From the NCBI RefSeq assembly GCF_003096655.1, contig NZ_QEKQ01000006.1, positions 62,001 through 126,000 on the forward strand: DNA of 64,000 nucleotides. Direction: 5' to 3'. Under the pieces are notes generated by a model. The model saw nothing but the letters and a program-made list of their open reading frames with translations. It searched no databases and had not been told where the DNA came from. The translations under genes and the position numbers were made by a program. The stretch is from Tamilnaduibacter salinus. Lineage in GTDB: Bacteria; Pseudomonadota; Gammaproteobacteria; Pseudomonadales; Oleiphilaceae. Numbering within the stretch: the stretch's first letter is position 1; each line of letters starts with the position of its first letter. This document shows, in pieces, positions 1 to 9,528 of the stretch.

Positions 1-665
1 TTCGAGAGCAGCAGGAACTGATCGCCGCTTTTGATCGGTATGCCGGTCCGGTGACGCGACTGTTGCGGGACCATCCCGACCGGACGGGCTGGCAACGGGC
101 CCTGGAGATCGGCCCCGGGGAGGGCGCCTTTCTTGACACGCTCAGTGAACTGTGTACATCGGTGACCGCACTCGACAATTCCTCGGACATGCTGTCGCGC
201 AGCGAGGAAAGCTGCCGACAGGCCGGACTGGACAATGTGGACTTTGTGCTCGGCTCAACGGATGCGCTGGCACCGGACGCGACCACGTCGTACGATCTCA
301 TCGTTGCCAACATGGTGCTGCACCACGTGGCCAGCCCGGCGGCCATCCTGTCAGACAGTGCCCGTTTGCTGGCAGGCGGCGGCACCCTGATCGTCAGCGA
401 TCTGTGTCGCCACGACCAGAACTGGGCCCGCAACGCCTGCGGTGATCTCTGGCTCGGGTTCGAGCCGGAGGAACTGACAGCGTGGGCCGGCGATGCCGGC
501 CTCGATGCCGGTGAGACACTGTTTATCGGTTTACGTAATGGCTTCCAGATTCAGGTCCGTGAGTTCCGGAAGCCGTCACACACCGCTACCCAGGGAACCT
601 CTGAAAAAGTTTCTGATGCGGTGAAGTTCGAGGCGCACGGAGCGCAGAAAGCGAGGCATACCTGA
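1..665 (+). CDS. SAM-dependent methyltransferase, probably C-terminal part of an ArsR-type regulator/methyltransferase (5' truncated by window)
   Basis: The reading frame is open from base 3, so the gene begins outside the window. A SAM-binding motif I (EIGPGEG) is encoded near bases 105-125, an acidic motif (VTALDNS) follows, and NMVLHHV lies near base 310, all typical of class I methyltransferases. From memory, the ending LRNGFQIQVREFRKP is characteristic of ArsR-methyltransferase proteins encoded upstream of metK in marine gammaproteobacteria; the N-terminal HTH would lie outside the window and is inferred. The natural end is probably near FRKP (base 575). The last 23 residues and the stop codon are supplied by the inserted repeat element that follows. 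The gene likely senses or handles SAM-cycle metabolites, given metK, ahcY and metF downstream. Confidence 0.7.
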   Translation, partial: REQQELIAAFDRYAGPVTRLLRDHPDRTGWQRALEIGPGEGAFLDTLSELCTSVTALDNSSDMLSRSEESCRQAGLDNVDFVLGSTDALAPDATTSYDLIVANMVLHHVASPAAILSDSARLLAGGGTLIVSDLCRHDQNWARNACGDLWLGFEPEELTAWAGDAGLDAGETLFIGLRNGFQIQVREFRKPSHTATQGTSEKVSDAVKFEAHGAQKARHT

Positions 666-751
666 CTGGTAGGTGAGCTTTTGACCGAGGGCGCGCACGC
701 CCATCGCGTAACGAAGAAATTCGCCGTAGCAGGGACTTTTTCAGAGGTTCC
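594..751. mobile_element. MITE-like element, 158 bp, perfect 17-bp terminal inverted repeats
   Basis: The left end GGAACCTCTGAAAAAGT (594-610) is repeated exactly in inverted orientation at 735-751. The element is flanked on both sides by CAG (591-593 and 752-754), consistent with a 3-bp target-site duplication. It has no room for a transposase, so it would need one supplied in trans; the 3-bp duplication and the end sequence suggest, without proof, an IS5-type family. It sits directly after the methyltransferase core, replaces that gene's stop codon, and separates it from metK, so it may also carry part of the metK promoter or leader. Confidence 0.8.
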
Positions 752-805
752 CAGTCATTTTTAGACGCGCATATTGCGCACACACAACAAAAGGGTTGAT
801 TCACT

Positions 806-1996
<1,191 letters not shown>

Positions 1997-2025
1997 GGCC
2001 GGCGACCGGGAACTGACCAGGTATT

Positions 2026-2207
2026 GGCCACGGAAAGACACAGAAAGCACGGAAACGCCCTTCGGGCGAGATTTAAAAGGTTTGAAAGTTTTAAGGTTTT
2101 AAGGTCTGAAGGGCATTGCCCTCAGGCGCTTCCCCCGCGCTTAAACTTTCAAACTTTAAGACATTAAGATCATTCTTTTTCCGTGCTTTCCGCGTCTTTC
2201 CGTGGCC
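2026..2207. repeat. Long inverted-repeat element between metK and ahcY
   Basis: Two 30-base arms (2026-2055 and 2178-2207) are reverse complements with only two mismatches; each contains CACGGAAAGAC-type and GCACGGAAA blocks. Inside are a small hairpin CGCCCTTCGGGCG (2056-2068), AT-rich arms built from TTTAAAAGGTTTGAAAG and its near complement CTTAAACTTTCAAACTTT, and a second small palindrome around AGGGCATTGCCCT. The whole unit could fold into one long hairpin in RNA or DNA. A partial second copy lies at 45194-45268. No SAH riboswitch was recognised in this gap, although SAH riboswitches often precede ahcY in gammaproteobacteria. Confidence 0.85.
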
Positions 2208-2236
2208 CACAACTCTCTTAATGACAGGAGAACACC

Positions 2237-3631
2237 ATGAGCACTCCGGCTGAAAAAATGACCGACCAGGCGGACTTCAAGGTTCGCGACATCAGCCTCG
2301 CCGATTGGGGCCGTAAGGAAATCGCCATCGCCGAGAGCGAGATGCCGGCACTAATGGCGCTGCGCCACAAGTACCAGGGTGAGAAGCCGCTACAGGGCGC
2401 CCACATCATGGGCTGCATCCACATGACCATCCAGACGGCCGTGCTGATCGAGACGCTGAAGGCGCTCGGCGCGGAGGTGCGCTGGTCCTCGTGCAACATC
2501 TTCTCGACGCAGGATCATGCCGCTGCGGCGATGGCCGATCAGGGCATTCCCGTCTTTGCCTGGAAGGGCGAGACCGAGGAAGAATACGAGTGGTGCCTGC
2601 ACCAGACCGTGGGCGCCGAAGCCGACGGCTGGGAACCCAACATGATTCTGGACGACGGTGGCGACCTGACGGCTCTGCTCCACAATGAGTACCCGGAGAT
2701 TCTGAGCCGCTGCCATGGCGTCACCGAGGAAACCACCACCGGCGTCCATCGCCTGCAGGAGATGCTGCGGGACGGCACGCTCAAGGTCCCGGCGATCAAC
2801 GTCAACGATGCGATCACCAAGTCGAAGAACGACAACAAGTACGGCTGCCGACACAGCCTGAACGATGCCGTCAAGCGTGCCACCGACCACCTGATGGCGG
2901 GCAAGAAAGCACTGGTGATCGGCTACGGCGACGTCGGTAAAGGCTCTGCCGCTTCCCTGCGCCAGGAAGGCATGATCGTGAAGGTCACCGAGTCCGATCC
3001 GATCTGCGCCATGCAGGCCTGCATGGATGGCTTTGAGGTGGTGTCGCCGTACAAGAACGGCGTCAATTCCGGCACCGAGTCGTCCATCGACACCGATCTG
3101 CTGCAGAACACGGACCTGCTAGTGACCACAACCGGCAACGTCAATGTCTGTGACGCCAACATGCTGAAAGCGCTCAAATCAGGTGCGGTCGTGTGCAACA
3201 TCGGTCACTTCGATAACGAGATCGACACCGAGTACATGCGCAAGCACTGGGAGTGGGACGAGATCAAACCACAGGTCCATCTGGTGCACCGCGACAAGAA
3301 CGCCGGTGATCACCTGATCCTGCTGGCCGAGGGCCGTCTGGTGAACCTGGGCAACGCCACCGGTCATCCGTCGCGGATCATGGATGGCTCATTCGCCAAC
3401 CAGGTTCTCGCCCAGATGCACCTGTTCGAGCGCCGCTTCGGCGACCTGCCGGAGGACGCACGGGCCAAGGGCGTCTATGTCCACGTGCTGCCCAAGCACC
3501 TGGATGAGGAAGTGGCCCGGGCCATGGTGGAAGGCTTCGGCGGTACGATCACCCGCCTGACGCCGGAACAGGCCCAGTACATCGGCGTCGATGTCGAAGG
3601 CCCCTACAAGCCCGACAGCTACAAGTACTGA
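2237..3631 (+). CDS. ahcY: Adenosylhomocysteinase
   Basis: AhcY hydrolyses S-adenosylhomocysteine to homocysteine and adenosine, relieving product inhibition of methyltransferases. The 464-residue protein shows the NAD-binding signature [14 protein letters not shown] near residue 226, the catalytic-region [14 protein letters not shown] upstream of it, and the family C-terminus ending [12 protein letters not shown] 2237 is preceded by ACAGGAGA, a strong ribosome binding site. It lies between metK and metF in one direction. The 240-base gap from metK is filled by the long inverted repeat, so transcription from metK may be attenuated or the transcript processed there. Confidence 0.98.
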   Translation: MSTPAEKMTDQADFKVRDISLADWGRKEIAIAESEMPALMALRHKYQGEKPLQGAHIMGCIHMTIQTAVLIETLKALGAEVRWSSCNIFSTQDHAAAAMADQGIPVFAWKGETEEEYEWCLHQTVGAEADGWEPNMILDDGGDLTALLHNEYPEILSRCHGVTEETTTGVHRLQEMLRDGTLKVPAINVNDAITKSKNDNKYGCRHSLNDAVKRATDHLMAGKKALVIGYGDVGKGSAASLRQEGMIVKVTESDPICAMQACMDGFEVVSPYKNGVNSGTESSIDTDLLQNTDLLVTTTGNVNVCDANMLKALKSGAVVCNIGHFDNEIDTEYMRKHWEWDEIKPQVHLVHRDKNAGDHLILLAEGRLVNLGNATGHPSRIMDGSFANQVLAQMHLFERRFGDLPEDARAKGVYVHVLPKHLDEEVARAMVEGFGGTITRLTPEQAQYIGVDVEGPYKPDSYKY

Positions 3632-3693
3632 TCGGGTGCTTTCCCGGCCTGCCTGCTACCGCGGGCAGGCCGGTGATGACCAACGAGGCAGTC

Positions 3694-4563
3694 ATGGAAT
3701 CCCAGAAACAGTTCAAACGTCGATTCAGTTTCGAGTTCTTCCCGCCAAAAACCGACAAGGGCGAAGAGAAGCTCCAGAAAACACGCGACAGGCTCGCGGA
3801 ACTGAACCCCGATTTCTTCTCGGTCACGTTCGGAGCCGGTGGCTCCACACGGGACCGGACGCTTGAGACGGTCACCCGCCTGCACAGTCAGGGCATCTCA
3901 ACAGCGCCACATCTGTCCTGCGTCGGCGCAACGCGCGAGAGCATTGCCGAGCTGCTGGACCTGTACCGGGAAAACGGTGTTGAGCGGATCGTCGCCCTGC
4001 GCGGCGACATGCCCTCCGGCATGGGCGGGGCCGGCGAGCTGCGCTATGCCAACGAGCTGGTGGAATTCATCCGCGAACACAGCGGCGATTACTTCAACCT
4101 CGAGGTGGCCGCCTACCCGGAATTCCACCCCCAGGCGCCGACGGCCGAAGCGGACCTGCAGAATTTCGTCCGCAAGGTGAAAGCCGGCGCGAACAGCGCC
4201 ATCACCCAGTACTTCTTCAATGCGGACAGCTATTTCTACTTCATCGACCGGCTGGAGAAGATGGGCGTGACGATTCCCGTCGTGCCGGGCATTATGCCGA
4301 TTGTGAACTACAGCAAGCTGGTGCAGTTTTCCGATATGTGCGGCGCGGAGATCCCCCGCTGGATCCGCAAGCAGCTGGACGCCTATGGCGACGACACGGA
4401 AAGCATCAAACAGTTTGGCGAGGACGTGGTCACGCGGCTTTGCGAACAGCTCCTCGATGCCGGCGCACCAGGCCTGCACTTCTACACCCTGAACCAGGCC
4501 AACGCCAGCACTCACATCTGGCGCAACCTGGGGCTGGATCAGTCCAAACGCATCGCTTTTTGA
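3694..4563 (+). CDS. metF: Methylenetetrahydrofolate reductase
   Basis: MetF reduces 5,10-methylene-THF to 5-methyl-THF, the methyl donor for remethylation of homocysteine made by AhcY. The 290-residue FAD-dependent TIM-barrel protein carries the N-terminal SFEFFPPKT motif, FGAGGSTRDRT near residue 50, and the family core through LRGDMP and TQYFFNADSYFYFI. Upstream GTG 3673 and ATG 3676 are also in frame, but ATG 3694 is preferred because GAGG lies six bases before it and family proteins start shortly before SFEFFPPK. It is 62 bases after ahcY and probably co-transcribed. Confidence 0.96.
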   Translation: MESQKQFKRRFSFEFFPPKTDKGEEKLQKTRDRLAELNPDFFSVTFGAGGSTRDRTLETVTRLHSQGISTAPHLSCVGATRESIAELLDLYRENGVERIVALRGDMPSGMGGAGELRYANELVEFIREHSGDYFNLEVAAYPEFHPQAPTAEADLQNFVRKVKAGANSAITQYFFNADSYFYFIDRLEKMGVTIPVVPGIMPIVNYSKLVQFSDMCGAEIPRWIRKQLDAYGDDTESIKQFGEDVVTRLCEQLLDAGAPGLHFYTLNQANASTHIWRNLGLDQSKRIAF

Positions 4564-4688
4564 CCCCCATGGGCAGCGGCCATACAAGCGTGGTCGCCCC
4601 GACTGGCCTCTGCGCCCCTCGGCATCTGGGCGACAGAGCGCTAATGTAGGCGACTGTTGCCAACAATAACCCGACAACAGGAGTCTCC

Positions 4689-5582
4689 ATGAGCATTCAG
4701 GCCCGTCTGGTCAAAGCATTCAGTCGCCGTGCCCTGCGTCGCGAAGGGCTGGCCGGTGACCGGCTGGTGCGCCACCTGCGCCGCGCCTTCAACAACACCC
4801 CCGTGATCCGGCTGATCCCGCGGGGTATCGAGACCGAACGGATCGACACCCTCGCCTTTCGGGGCGATTATCTGGGCCACTCCGATCCGAAGGTCACCGT
4901 CCTGTTTTTCCACGGGGGCGCCTACATCGCCGGTGAGACCCGCACTTACCACAACCTGGCGGGACGACTGGCCAAACAGCTTCAGGGCGAGGTGTATCTC
5001 CCGACCTACCCGTTTGCTCCCGAACATCCGTTTCCTGCGGCCGTCAACCGCTGCCTCGAGGCGTACAAGTACCTGCTGGATCAGGGCAAGGATCCGGCCA
5101 ATATTGTGATTGGCGGGGACTCCGCCGGGGGCGGGCTGTCGCTGGCTACTCTGCTGCACGCCCGTGACAAGGGGCTGCCCATGCCGCGGTGCGGTGTGCT
5201 GCTCTCGCCCGGCACCAACTGCTTTCCGAACGAGGAACTGCTGAAACGCAATGACCCGACAGACGACATGCTGTCGGCCGACACCATTCGCAACGTGATT
5301 GAGGTCTACGTACCGAACCCGGACGACCGAAGCCACCCGTACGCCTCACCAGGCACCGCAGACCACACCGGACTCCCGCCATTGATGATCACTGCCTGCA
5401 ACGAGGAAGTCCTCTACGGCGACGCCCTCGATGCCAAGGCCTCGGCGGAAAAAGCGGGGGTGCCGGTGGAGTGGCTTGAACGGTCAGGACTGTTCCATGT
5501 CTGGCCGATCTTCGTGCCCTTTGTGCCGGAGGCCAATCAGGATCTCAAACGGATCGTTCAGTACATCCGACGCCAGCGCTGA
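4689..5582 (+). CDS. Alpha/beta hydrolase, HSL-type esterase/lipase
   Basis: This 297-residue protein belongs to the hormone-sensitive lipase (alpha/beta hydrolase fold-3) family, which hydrolyses short-chain esters in the cytoplasm. The oxyanion motif FFHGGAYIAGE is near residue 74, the nucleophile elbow GDSAGGG near residue 143, and candidate acid and His are in NEEVLYGDAL and GLFHVWP near the C-terminus. No signal peptide is seen. ATG 4689 has an ACAGGAG ribosome binding site. The substrate is unknown. An SDR follows on the same strand after a gap with its own AT-rich control region. Confidence 0.9.
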   Translation: MSIQARLVKAFSRRALRREGLAGDRLVRHLRRAFNNTPVIRLIPRGIETERIDTLAFRGDYLGHSDPKVTVLFFHGGAYIAGETRTYHNLAGRLAKQLQGEVYLPTYPFAPEHPFPAAVNRCLEAYKYLLDQGKDPANIVIGGDSAGGGLSLATLLHARDKGLPMPRCGVLLSPGTNCFPNEELLKRNDPTDDMLSADTIRNVIEVYVPNPDDRSHPYASPGTADHTGLPPLMITACNEEVLYGDALDAKASAEKAGVPVEWLERSGLFHVWPIFVPFVPEANQDLKRIVQYIRRQR

Positions 5583-5648
5583 CATCGTCGGCGTGTTGCA
5601 TTGGAACCTCTGACTGGTTGACATGCTGACCGACTTTCGATTTGATAG

Positions 5649-5679
5649 TTATCGAATTATAAAACTGAAAGATCGATAA
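5649..5679. promoter_or_regulatory. AT-rich dyad upstream of SDR gene, possible operator
   Basis: TTATCGA (5649-5655) and TCGATAA (5673-5679) form inverted arms separated by 17 bases in a strikingly AT-rich stretch of an otherwise GC-rich region. It lies 25-55 bases before the SDR start, a usual place for promoter and repressor sites. No regulator is encoded next to it, so function is inferred. Confidence 0.35.
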
Positions 5680-5703
5680 TACACCGTCAACGAGGATCGA
5701 CCG

Positions 5704-6504
5704 ATGCCATTACCACAACCAACCCCAGACGCCCGGGCCGTCATCACCGGTGCTTCCTCAGGCATCGGGGAACGCCTCGCCCATGAGCTGGCCCAGCGTG
5801 GTCACTCACTGATGCTGGTGGCCCGCCGCGTGGACAAGCTGGAAACACTGGCCGAGCAGTTGCAGACCGAACACGGGGTGACGGTGGATCTGCGCCCCTG
5901 CGACCTGACCGACCGGGAGGCACGGGCCACGCTACGTGAGGAGCTGGCAAACCAGACCGTTTCTGTGCTCTGCAACAACGCGGGCTTCGCCACATTTGGA
6001 AAGCTCTGGAAGAGCGACCCGGAGCGCGAGCGGCAGGAAGTGGAACTGAACGTCGCGGCCGTCCAGGATCTCACCATGGCGGTTCTTCCCGGCATGGTCT
6101 CACGGGGCGCGGGGGCCGTGCTGATCGTTGGTTCAACCGCCGGCATTCAGCCTCTTCCGGGCGCCGCCACGTACTCCGCGACCAAGGCGTTCGCCAATAC
6201 CTTTTCCGAGGCGGTTCATTCGGAACTTCAGGGCACCGGCGTCACCTGCACATTGCTGGCACCCGGTCCGGTTCACACGGAATTCATGCAGGCCGCGAAC
6301 GTCCCCAAAGCCGAGCATCAAGTGCCCGGATGGGCCTGGCTGACCGCTGATCAGGTGGCGCGAAGCGCCGTCGCGGGTCTGGAAAACGGACAACGGACGG
6401 TTGTTCCGGGCGCGCTGGCCAAGCTGTTCCTGCACAGCGGGCGCCACACACCCCGCAGCCTGCTGCTACCTCTGGTCCGGCGGACACTGAACCGGATCGG
6501 CTGA
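5704..6504 (+). CDS. Short-chain dehydrogenase/reductase (SDR)
   Basis: A classical SDR of 266 residues. It shows the cofactor-binding TGASSGIG near residue 17, NNAG near residue 91, a Ser in VGSTAG and the catalytic YSATK near residue 158. LVARR after the second strand suggests NADP(H) preference. The profile resembles the DltE/YqjQ-type reductases acting on lipid-like or ketone substrates, but the substrate cannot be told from sequence. ATG 5704 follows ACGAGGATC. The gene has its own AT-rich upstream control region and stands alone between the esterase and a small membrane protein. Confidence 0.9.
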   Translation: MPLPQPTPDARAVITGASSGIGERLAHELAQRGHSLMLVARRVDKLETLAEQLQTEHGVTVDLRPCDLTDREARATLREELANQTVSVLCNNAGFATFGKLWKSDPERERQEVELNVAAVQDLTMAVLPGMVSRGAGAVLIVGSTAGIQPLPGAATYSATKAFANTFSEAVHSELQGTGVTCTLLAPGPVHTEFMQAANVPKAEHQVPGWAWLTADQVARSAVAGLENGQRTVVPGALAKLFLHSGRHTPRSLLLPLVRRTLNRIG

Positions 6505-6570
6505 GCTGTTCCCTGTCGACGTTCGCCCTATAATGGAGGGGTAAGATCACCTCTCCATGAGGGCATCGCA

Positions 6571-7077
6571 ATGGTCGAACAGCTCCCGGCCGATACCGGC
6601 ACCCGACTGCTGTTAACCCCCAACCGGTCCCTGAGCTGGCACGGCAACGTCCGTGTCTGGCTCGCGCTGGTGGCCCTTTCCATGATCGTGGTGAGCGGAA
6701 TGAGTCTCGCCGGCGCCTGGCTGGTGCTCCCGTTTGCCGGGCTGGAACTGGCGGCACTGGCGGCCGCACTCTACGTCACGGCGCGCCACTGTCAGCAGAA
6801 GGAGGTGTTGACGCTGTCAGCGGACACGATCCGCCTGGAGAAAGGCATCGATCACAAGGACAGCGAGTGGGAATGGCCCCGCCAGACGGCCCGTATCGAC
6901 ATTCATACCCCCCGGCATCCCTGGACCACTCCCAAGCTCTCCCTGCGGCACCATGCCCGGGACGTGTCACTGGCCCCCTTTCTCAACCATGAGGACGTGA
7001 CCATCCTGATCGGCATCCTGGAGGAACAGGGCGTCCAGCTCCAGAAGCGGGCGCCACCCACCATGGCCTGGTTCTGA
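6571..7077 (+). CDS. DUF2244 family membrane protein
   Basis: A 168-residue protein with the DUF2244 layout: a short polar N-terminus (LLTPNRSLSW), two close hydrophobic segments at about residues 30-50 and 53-72, then a soluble C-terminal domain with RLEKG and the WPRQTARI stretch. Family function is not established, though relatives occur near respiratory genes in alphaproteobacteria. Its stop codon abuts the stop codon of the convergent DUF4112 gene with no intervening base. Confidence 0.8.
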   Translation: MVEQLPADTGTRLLLTPNRSLSWHGNVRVWLALVALSMIVVSGMSLAGAWLVLPFAGLELAALAAALYVTARHCQQKEVLTLSADTIRLEKGIDHKDSEWEWPRQTARIDIHTPRHPWTTPKLSLRHHARDVSLAPFLNHEDVTILIGILEEQGVQLQKRAPPTMAWF

Positions 7078-7551
7078 TTACAGCACCACCAGTCCCGCCA
7101 CGACAGCGATACCGATCAGAATCATCACACCGGGCCAGAACCAACGTCGCCAGGCTGGCCGGGGAGGTGTGGGCGCCATCTTCTCGTGCAGATGCGCACG
7201 GAGCATGGCGGCATTGCGATCGTTCGCCCGCCAGAACAGATCAAAGGCATCGCCGGCCACCGGCACCAACCCGACAACGAACTCCACAAGGACGTTACCA
7301 AGCATCCGGGTGACGAGTTTCGACCCGGCCCCGACTTTTATGGCCTCCACAATCAGGTACAGCGACAGTCCGAAGCCGGCCAGATCACCAATGCCGGGCA
7401 ACAACCCGATCAACGGGTCCAGACCAAATCGTATCCGAGTGAAGGGGACGCGAAACTGACTGTCGAGAAGGCGCGCATACCGGTCGATCCGAGCCAGCGA
7501 CTGCTCGTAACGGATGGTTCCGGGGGCCGTGGTCGATTCCTGCTGGGTCAT
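7078..7551 (-). CDS. DUF4112 domain protein
   Basis: A 157-residue protein. The core LDSQFRVPFTRIRFGLDPLI followed by GLLPGIGDLAGFGLSLYLI and GLVPVAGDAFDLFWRAN matches the DUF4112 family, small membrane-associated proteins of unknown function. A C-terminal hydrophobic helix (about residues 137-156) probably anchors it in the inner membrane. ATG at 7551 is preceded by a CAGGA sequence. It converges on the DUF2244 gene with zero spacing, leaving no room for a separate terminator. Confidence 0.8.
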   Translation of the reverse strand: MTQQESTTAPGTIRYEQSLARIDRYARLLDSQFRVPFTRIRFGLDPLIGLLPGIGDLAGFGLSLYLIVEAIKVGAGSKLVTRMLGNVLVEFVVGLVPVAGDAFDLFWRANDRNAAMLRAHLHEKMAPTPPRPAWRRWFWPGVMILIGIAVVAGLVVL

Positions 7552-7640
7552 TCCTGAGCCTTGGTTGTGAATTCGTCCCGTGGATCATAATCCAGATCGG
7601 CCGGTCTCACCTATCATGTGCCTATGAGCCGGGGGAAACC

Positions 7641-7862
7641 ATGACGTCATCCTTCAATCGCCCCTATCAGCGGGGTGCCCTGCTGCGAAAACTGGACGGC
7701 TATGCCCTTCCCGATAGCGCCCGAGACACCGGAGCCCGATCCTGGGCCCAGTTCACACTGCAGTATCTGCTGTCACACCCGGCAATCACCTGCGCCATTC
7801 CGGCCACCACACGCGTGGACCACGTCCGGGAGAATCTGGCCCCGGCGCCCGGAATCACCTGA
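7641..7862 (+). pseudogene. Aldo/keto reductase remnant (C-terminal quarter only)
   Basis: The 73-residue product NRPYQRGALLRKLDGYALP...SWAQFTLQYLLSHP...CAIPATTRVDHVREN matches the C-terminal end of aldo/keto reductases. The barrel core with the catalytic Tyr, Lys, Asp and His is missing. It starts at an ATG with a decent GGGGGAAA ribosome binding site, so a fragment may be translated, but it cannot be an active reductase. The end also departs from the family tail. This is best read as a deletion remnant. Confidence 0.75.
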
Positions 7863-8005
7863 TGCTGGTCATACCGACCATCTGGTGCCTGTTCAACGGC
7901 GCCACTCTGCTTATACTGGATGCATCCCTGTCCGGCGGCATGCTGTTCGGCGCCGCGCTGCTCAGCGTCATCGCCCGGACTCTGTCCACCCGGCAGACGC
8001 ATTGA
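7862..8005 (+). CDS. Small hydrophobic ORF of 47 residues, likely remnant of a membrane protein
   Basis: The ATG overlaps the stop of the aldo/keto reductase remnant (ATGA). The product begins MLVIPTIWCLFNGATLLILD, is mostly hydrophobic with two possible membrane segments, and ends RTLSTRQTH. It resembles, from memory and with low confidence, the C-terminal end of DUF6064-type membrane proteins. It is either a decayed gene end or a small membrane peptide translationally coupled to the remnant. Confidence 0.35.
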   Translation: MLVIPTIWCLFNGATLLILDASLSGGMLFGAALLSVIARTLSTRQTH

Positions 8006-8060
8006 CTTGCCGCGTCAGCCCCCTACAGTCATCGTTGATTGTGAAAGAAAGGACCATTCC

Positions 8061-9065
8061 ATGGCACGTCCCCGAATCCTCATCGCCGGCGCCGGCAGCG
8101 TGGGCTGCTACGTCGGCGCCCGCCTTCTGGCCGGCGGTGCCGATGTGGTGTTTCTCGGTCGACCACGACTGCAGTCCGTGCTGGCCGAGCATCCCCTGCT
8201 CGTCACCGACTACGAGGGGTTCCGCTTTGAAACCCGGTTGTCCGGCGATCAGTACGTAACAACGCCCGACGCGGTGGGCCCGGTGGACCTTGTGCTGGTC
8301 ACCGTCAAATCAGCGGCCACTCGTGAGATGGGCGAACAACTGTCGAGCGTGCTGCCTGATGACACACCGGTCATCAGTCTGCAGAACGGCGTATCCAATG
8401 CGCAGCAGCTGGCGGACGCCCTGCCCCGGGCCCGTGTCCTTGCGGGCATGATTCCGTTCAATGTGCTGCAACAACCGCCGGCGCACTTTCACCACGGCAC
8501 CGAAGGCCATCTCATGGCGGCGCGGGACGACCGTCTTGCCCCGTTTCTGGACGCCTTCAAAGCGGCAGGGCTGCCGCTGGAGCTTCGCAGTGACATGACC
8601 TCCGTGCTCTGGTCCAAGCTTCTGTTGAATCTCAACAATCCGATCAACGCACTGGCCGGCGTCCCGCTGCTTGAAGAGCTCTACCAGCGGGACTACCGGC
8701 GCTGTCTCGCCATGGCACAATTCGAAACCCTGTCGCTTCTGAGAACCGCAGGCATTCGCCCCATACAGCTGACCAGCGTGCCGACCTGGCTCATTCCGTA
8801 CGTCATGCAACTCCCGGACTGGCTGTTCAAGCGACTGGCCTCAAAGATGCTCGCCATTGATCCGGTGGCCCGATCCTCCATGTGGGAGGACCTGGAAGCC
8901 GGTCGACCGACCGAGGTCAACTGGATCAACGGGGAAGTGGTCACGCTCGCCCAAAACCTTGGCAGACGCGCCCCCGTCAACGAGGCCCTGACCCGACTGG
9001 TCCACGAATGCGAACAGCACCGGCGCCGATGGACAGCCTCCGAACTGCTGTCGTCACTGAGTTGA
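8061..9065 (+). CDS. panE: 2-dehydropantoate 2-reductase
   Basis: Ketopantoate reductase family, NADPH-dependent, which makes pantoate for pantothenate and coenzyme A synthesis. The 334-residue protein starts with the Rossmann motif ILIAGAGSVGCYVGARL (residues about 6-22), has LVTVKSAATREMG at the end of the nucleotide domain, the SLQNGVSN stretch, and the catalytic Lys region SVLWSKLLLNLNNPINAL near residue 185. ATG 8061 is chosen over an upstream in-frame start because GAAAGGACC lies just before it and the Rossmann fold begins at once. It may be a paralogue acting on another 2-oxo acid. Its end overlaps the convergent TIGR02647 gene by 12 bases. Confidence 0.88.
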   Translation: MARPRILIAGAGSVGCYVGARLLAGGADVVFLGRPRLQSVLAEHPLLVTDYEGFRFETRLSGDQYVTTPDAVGPVDLVLVTVKSAATREMGEQLSSVLPDDTPVISLQNGVSNAQQLADALPRARVLAGMIPFNVLQQPPAHFHHGTEGHLMAARDDRLAPFLDAFKAAGLPLELRSDMTSVLWSKLLLNLNNPINALAGVPLLEELYQRDYRRCLAMAQFETLSLLRTAGIRPIQLTSVPTWLIPYVMQLPDWLFKRLASKMLAIDPVARSSMWEDLEAGRPTEVNWINGEVVTLAQNLGRRAPVNEALTRLVHECEQHRRRWTASELLSSLS

Positions 9066-9293
9066 GAGAATGGCGAGGAGCTTGTGGGCCTGATCCACCG
9101 CCTCAATCCCCAACGTGGTGAGGTAGCCACCATCTTTTTGCGTAATCAGGCCCTTGCCATAAAGGCGCTCAGCGGCGTCCACCATTTCCGGCGACGCCGA
9201 ATGCTGGTGAACCTTGATCCCTTCCAGGGCAGTGGCGTCGCGGAACTGGACCAGCAGGTTCAGTTCGTCCAGCAGACTCGGGGTAAAGGCCAT
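9054..9293 (-). CDS. TIGR02647 family small protein
   Basis: A 79-residue protein whose sequence (starting MAFTPSLLDELNLLVQF, with EGIKVHQHS, AAERLYGKGLI and GGYLTTLGIEA) fits the TIGR02647 family of small conserved gammaproteobacterial proteins. The C-terminal part resembles a winged-helix-like segment and relatives are sometimes annotated as DNA-binding, but function is unknown. It overlaps the 3' end of panE on the opposite strand by 12 bases, including both stop codons. Confidence 0.8.
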   Translation of the reverse strand: MAFTPSLLDELNLLVQFRDATALEGIKVHQHSASPEMVDAAERLYGKGLITQKDGGYLTTLGIEAVDQAHKLLAILSTQ

Positions 9294-9528
9294 GATCGCT
9301 ATTCCTATTGTTGATGTGCCTCATTCATTTGTAACCGAGGATGGACCAGCGCACAAAAAAGAAAGCGAGGTTTTGACCACGCATCCGGCATCGACCATTC
9401 TCCTTTGATGGGGGCGTGTCTGTCACAGGCATGCACGATCAGGGATGGCGTTCGTTTCCGCGACCGGCTGAACGCATGGGTGGCAGCCGCTCGGTGCAGC
9501 GCCGCAGTACCAGGGGTCCATTGCTGTC

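Noticed and set aside
1997-2236. Possible SAH riboswitch ahead of ahcY
   Set aside because: No conserved SAH-riboswitch core was recognised; the gap is explained by the long inverted-repeat element. A covariance-model search would settle it.
5603-5613. GGAACCTCTGA, matching the end of the MITE-like element
   Set aside because: Only 11 bases match and no inverted partner or target duplication is nearby, so it may be chance or a very old relic.
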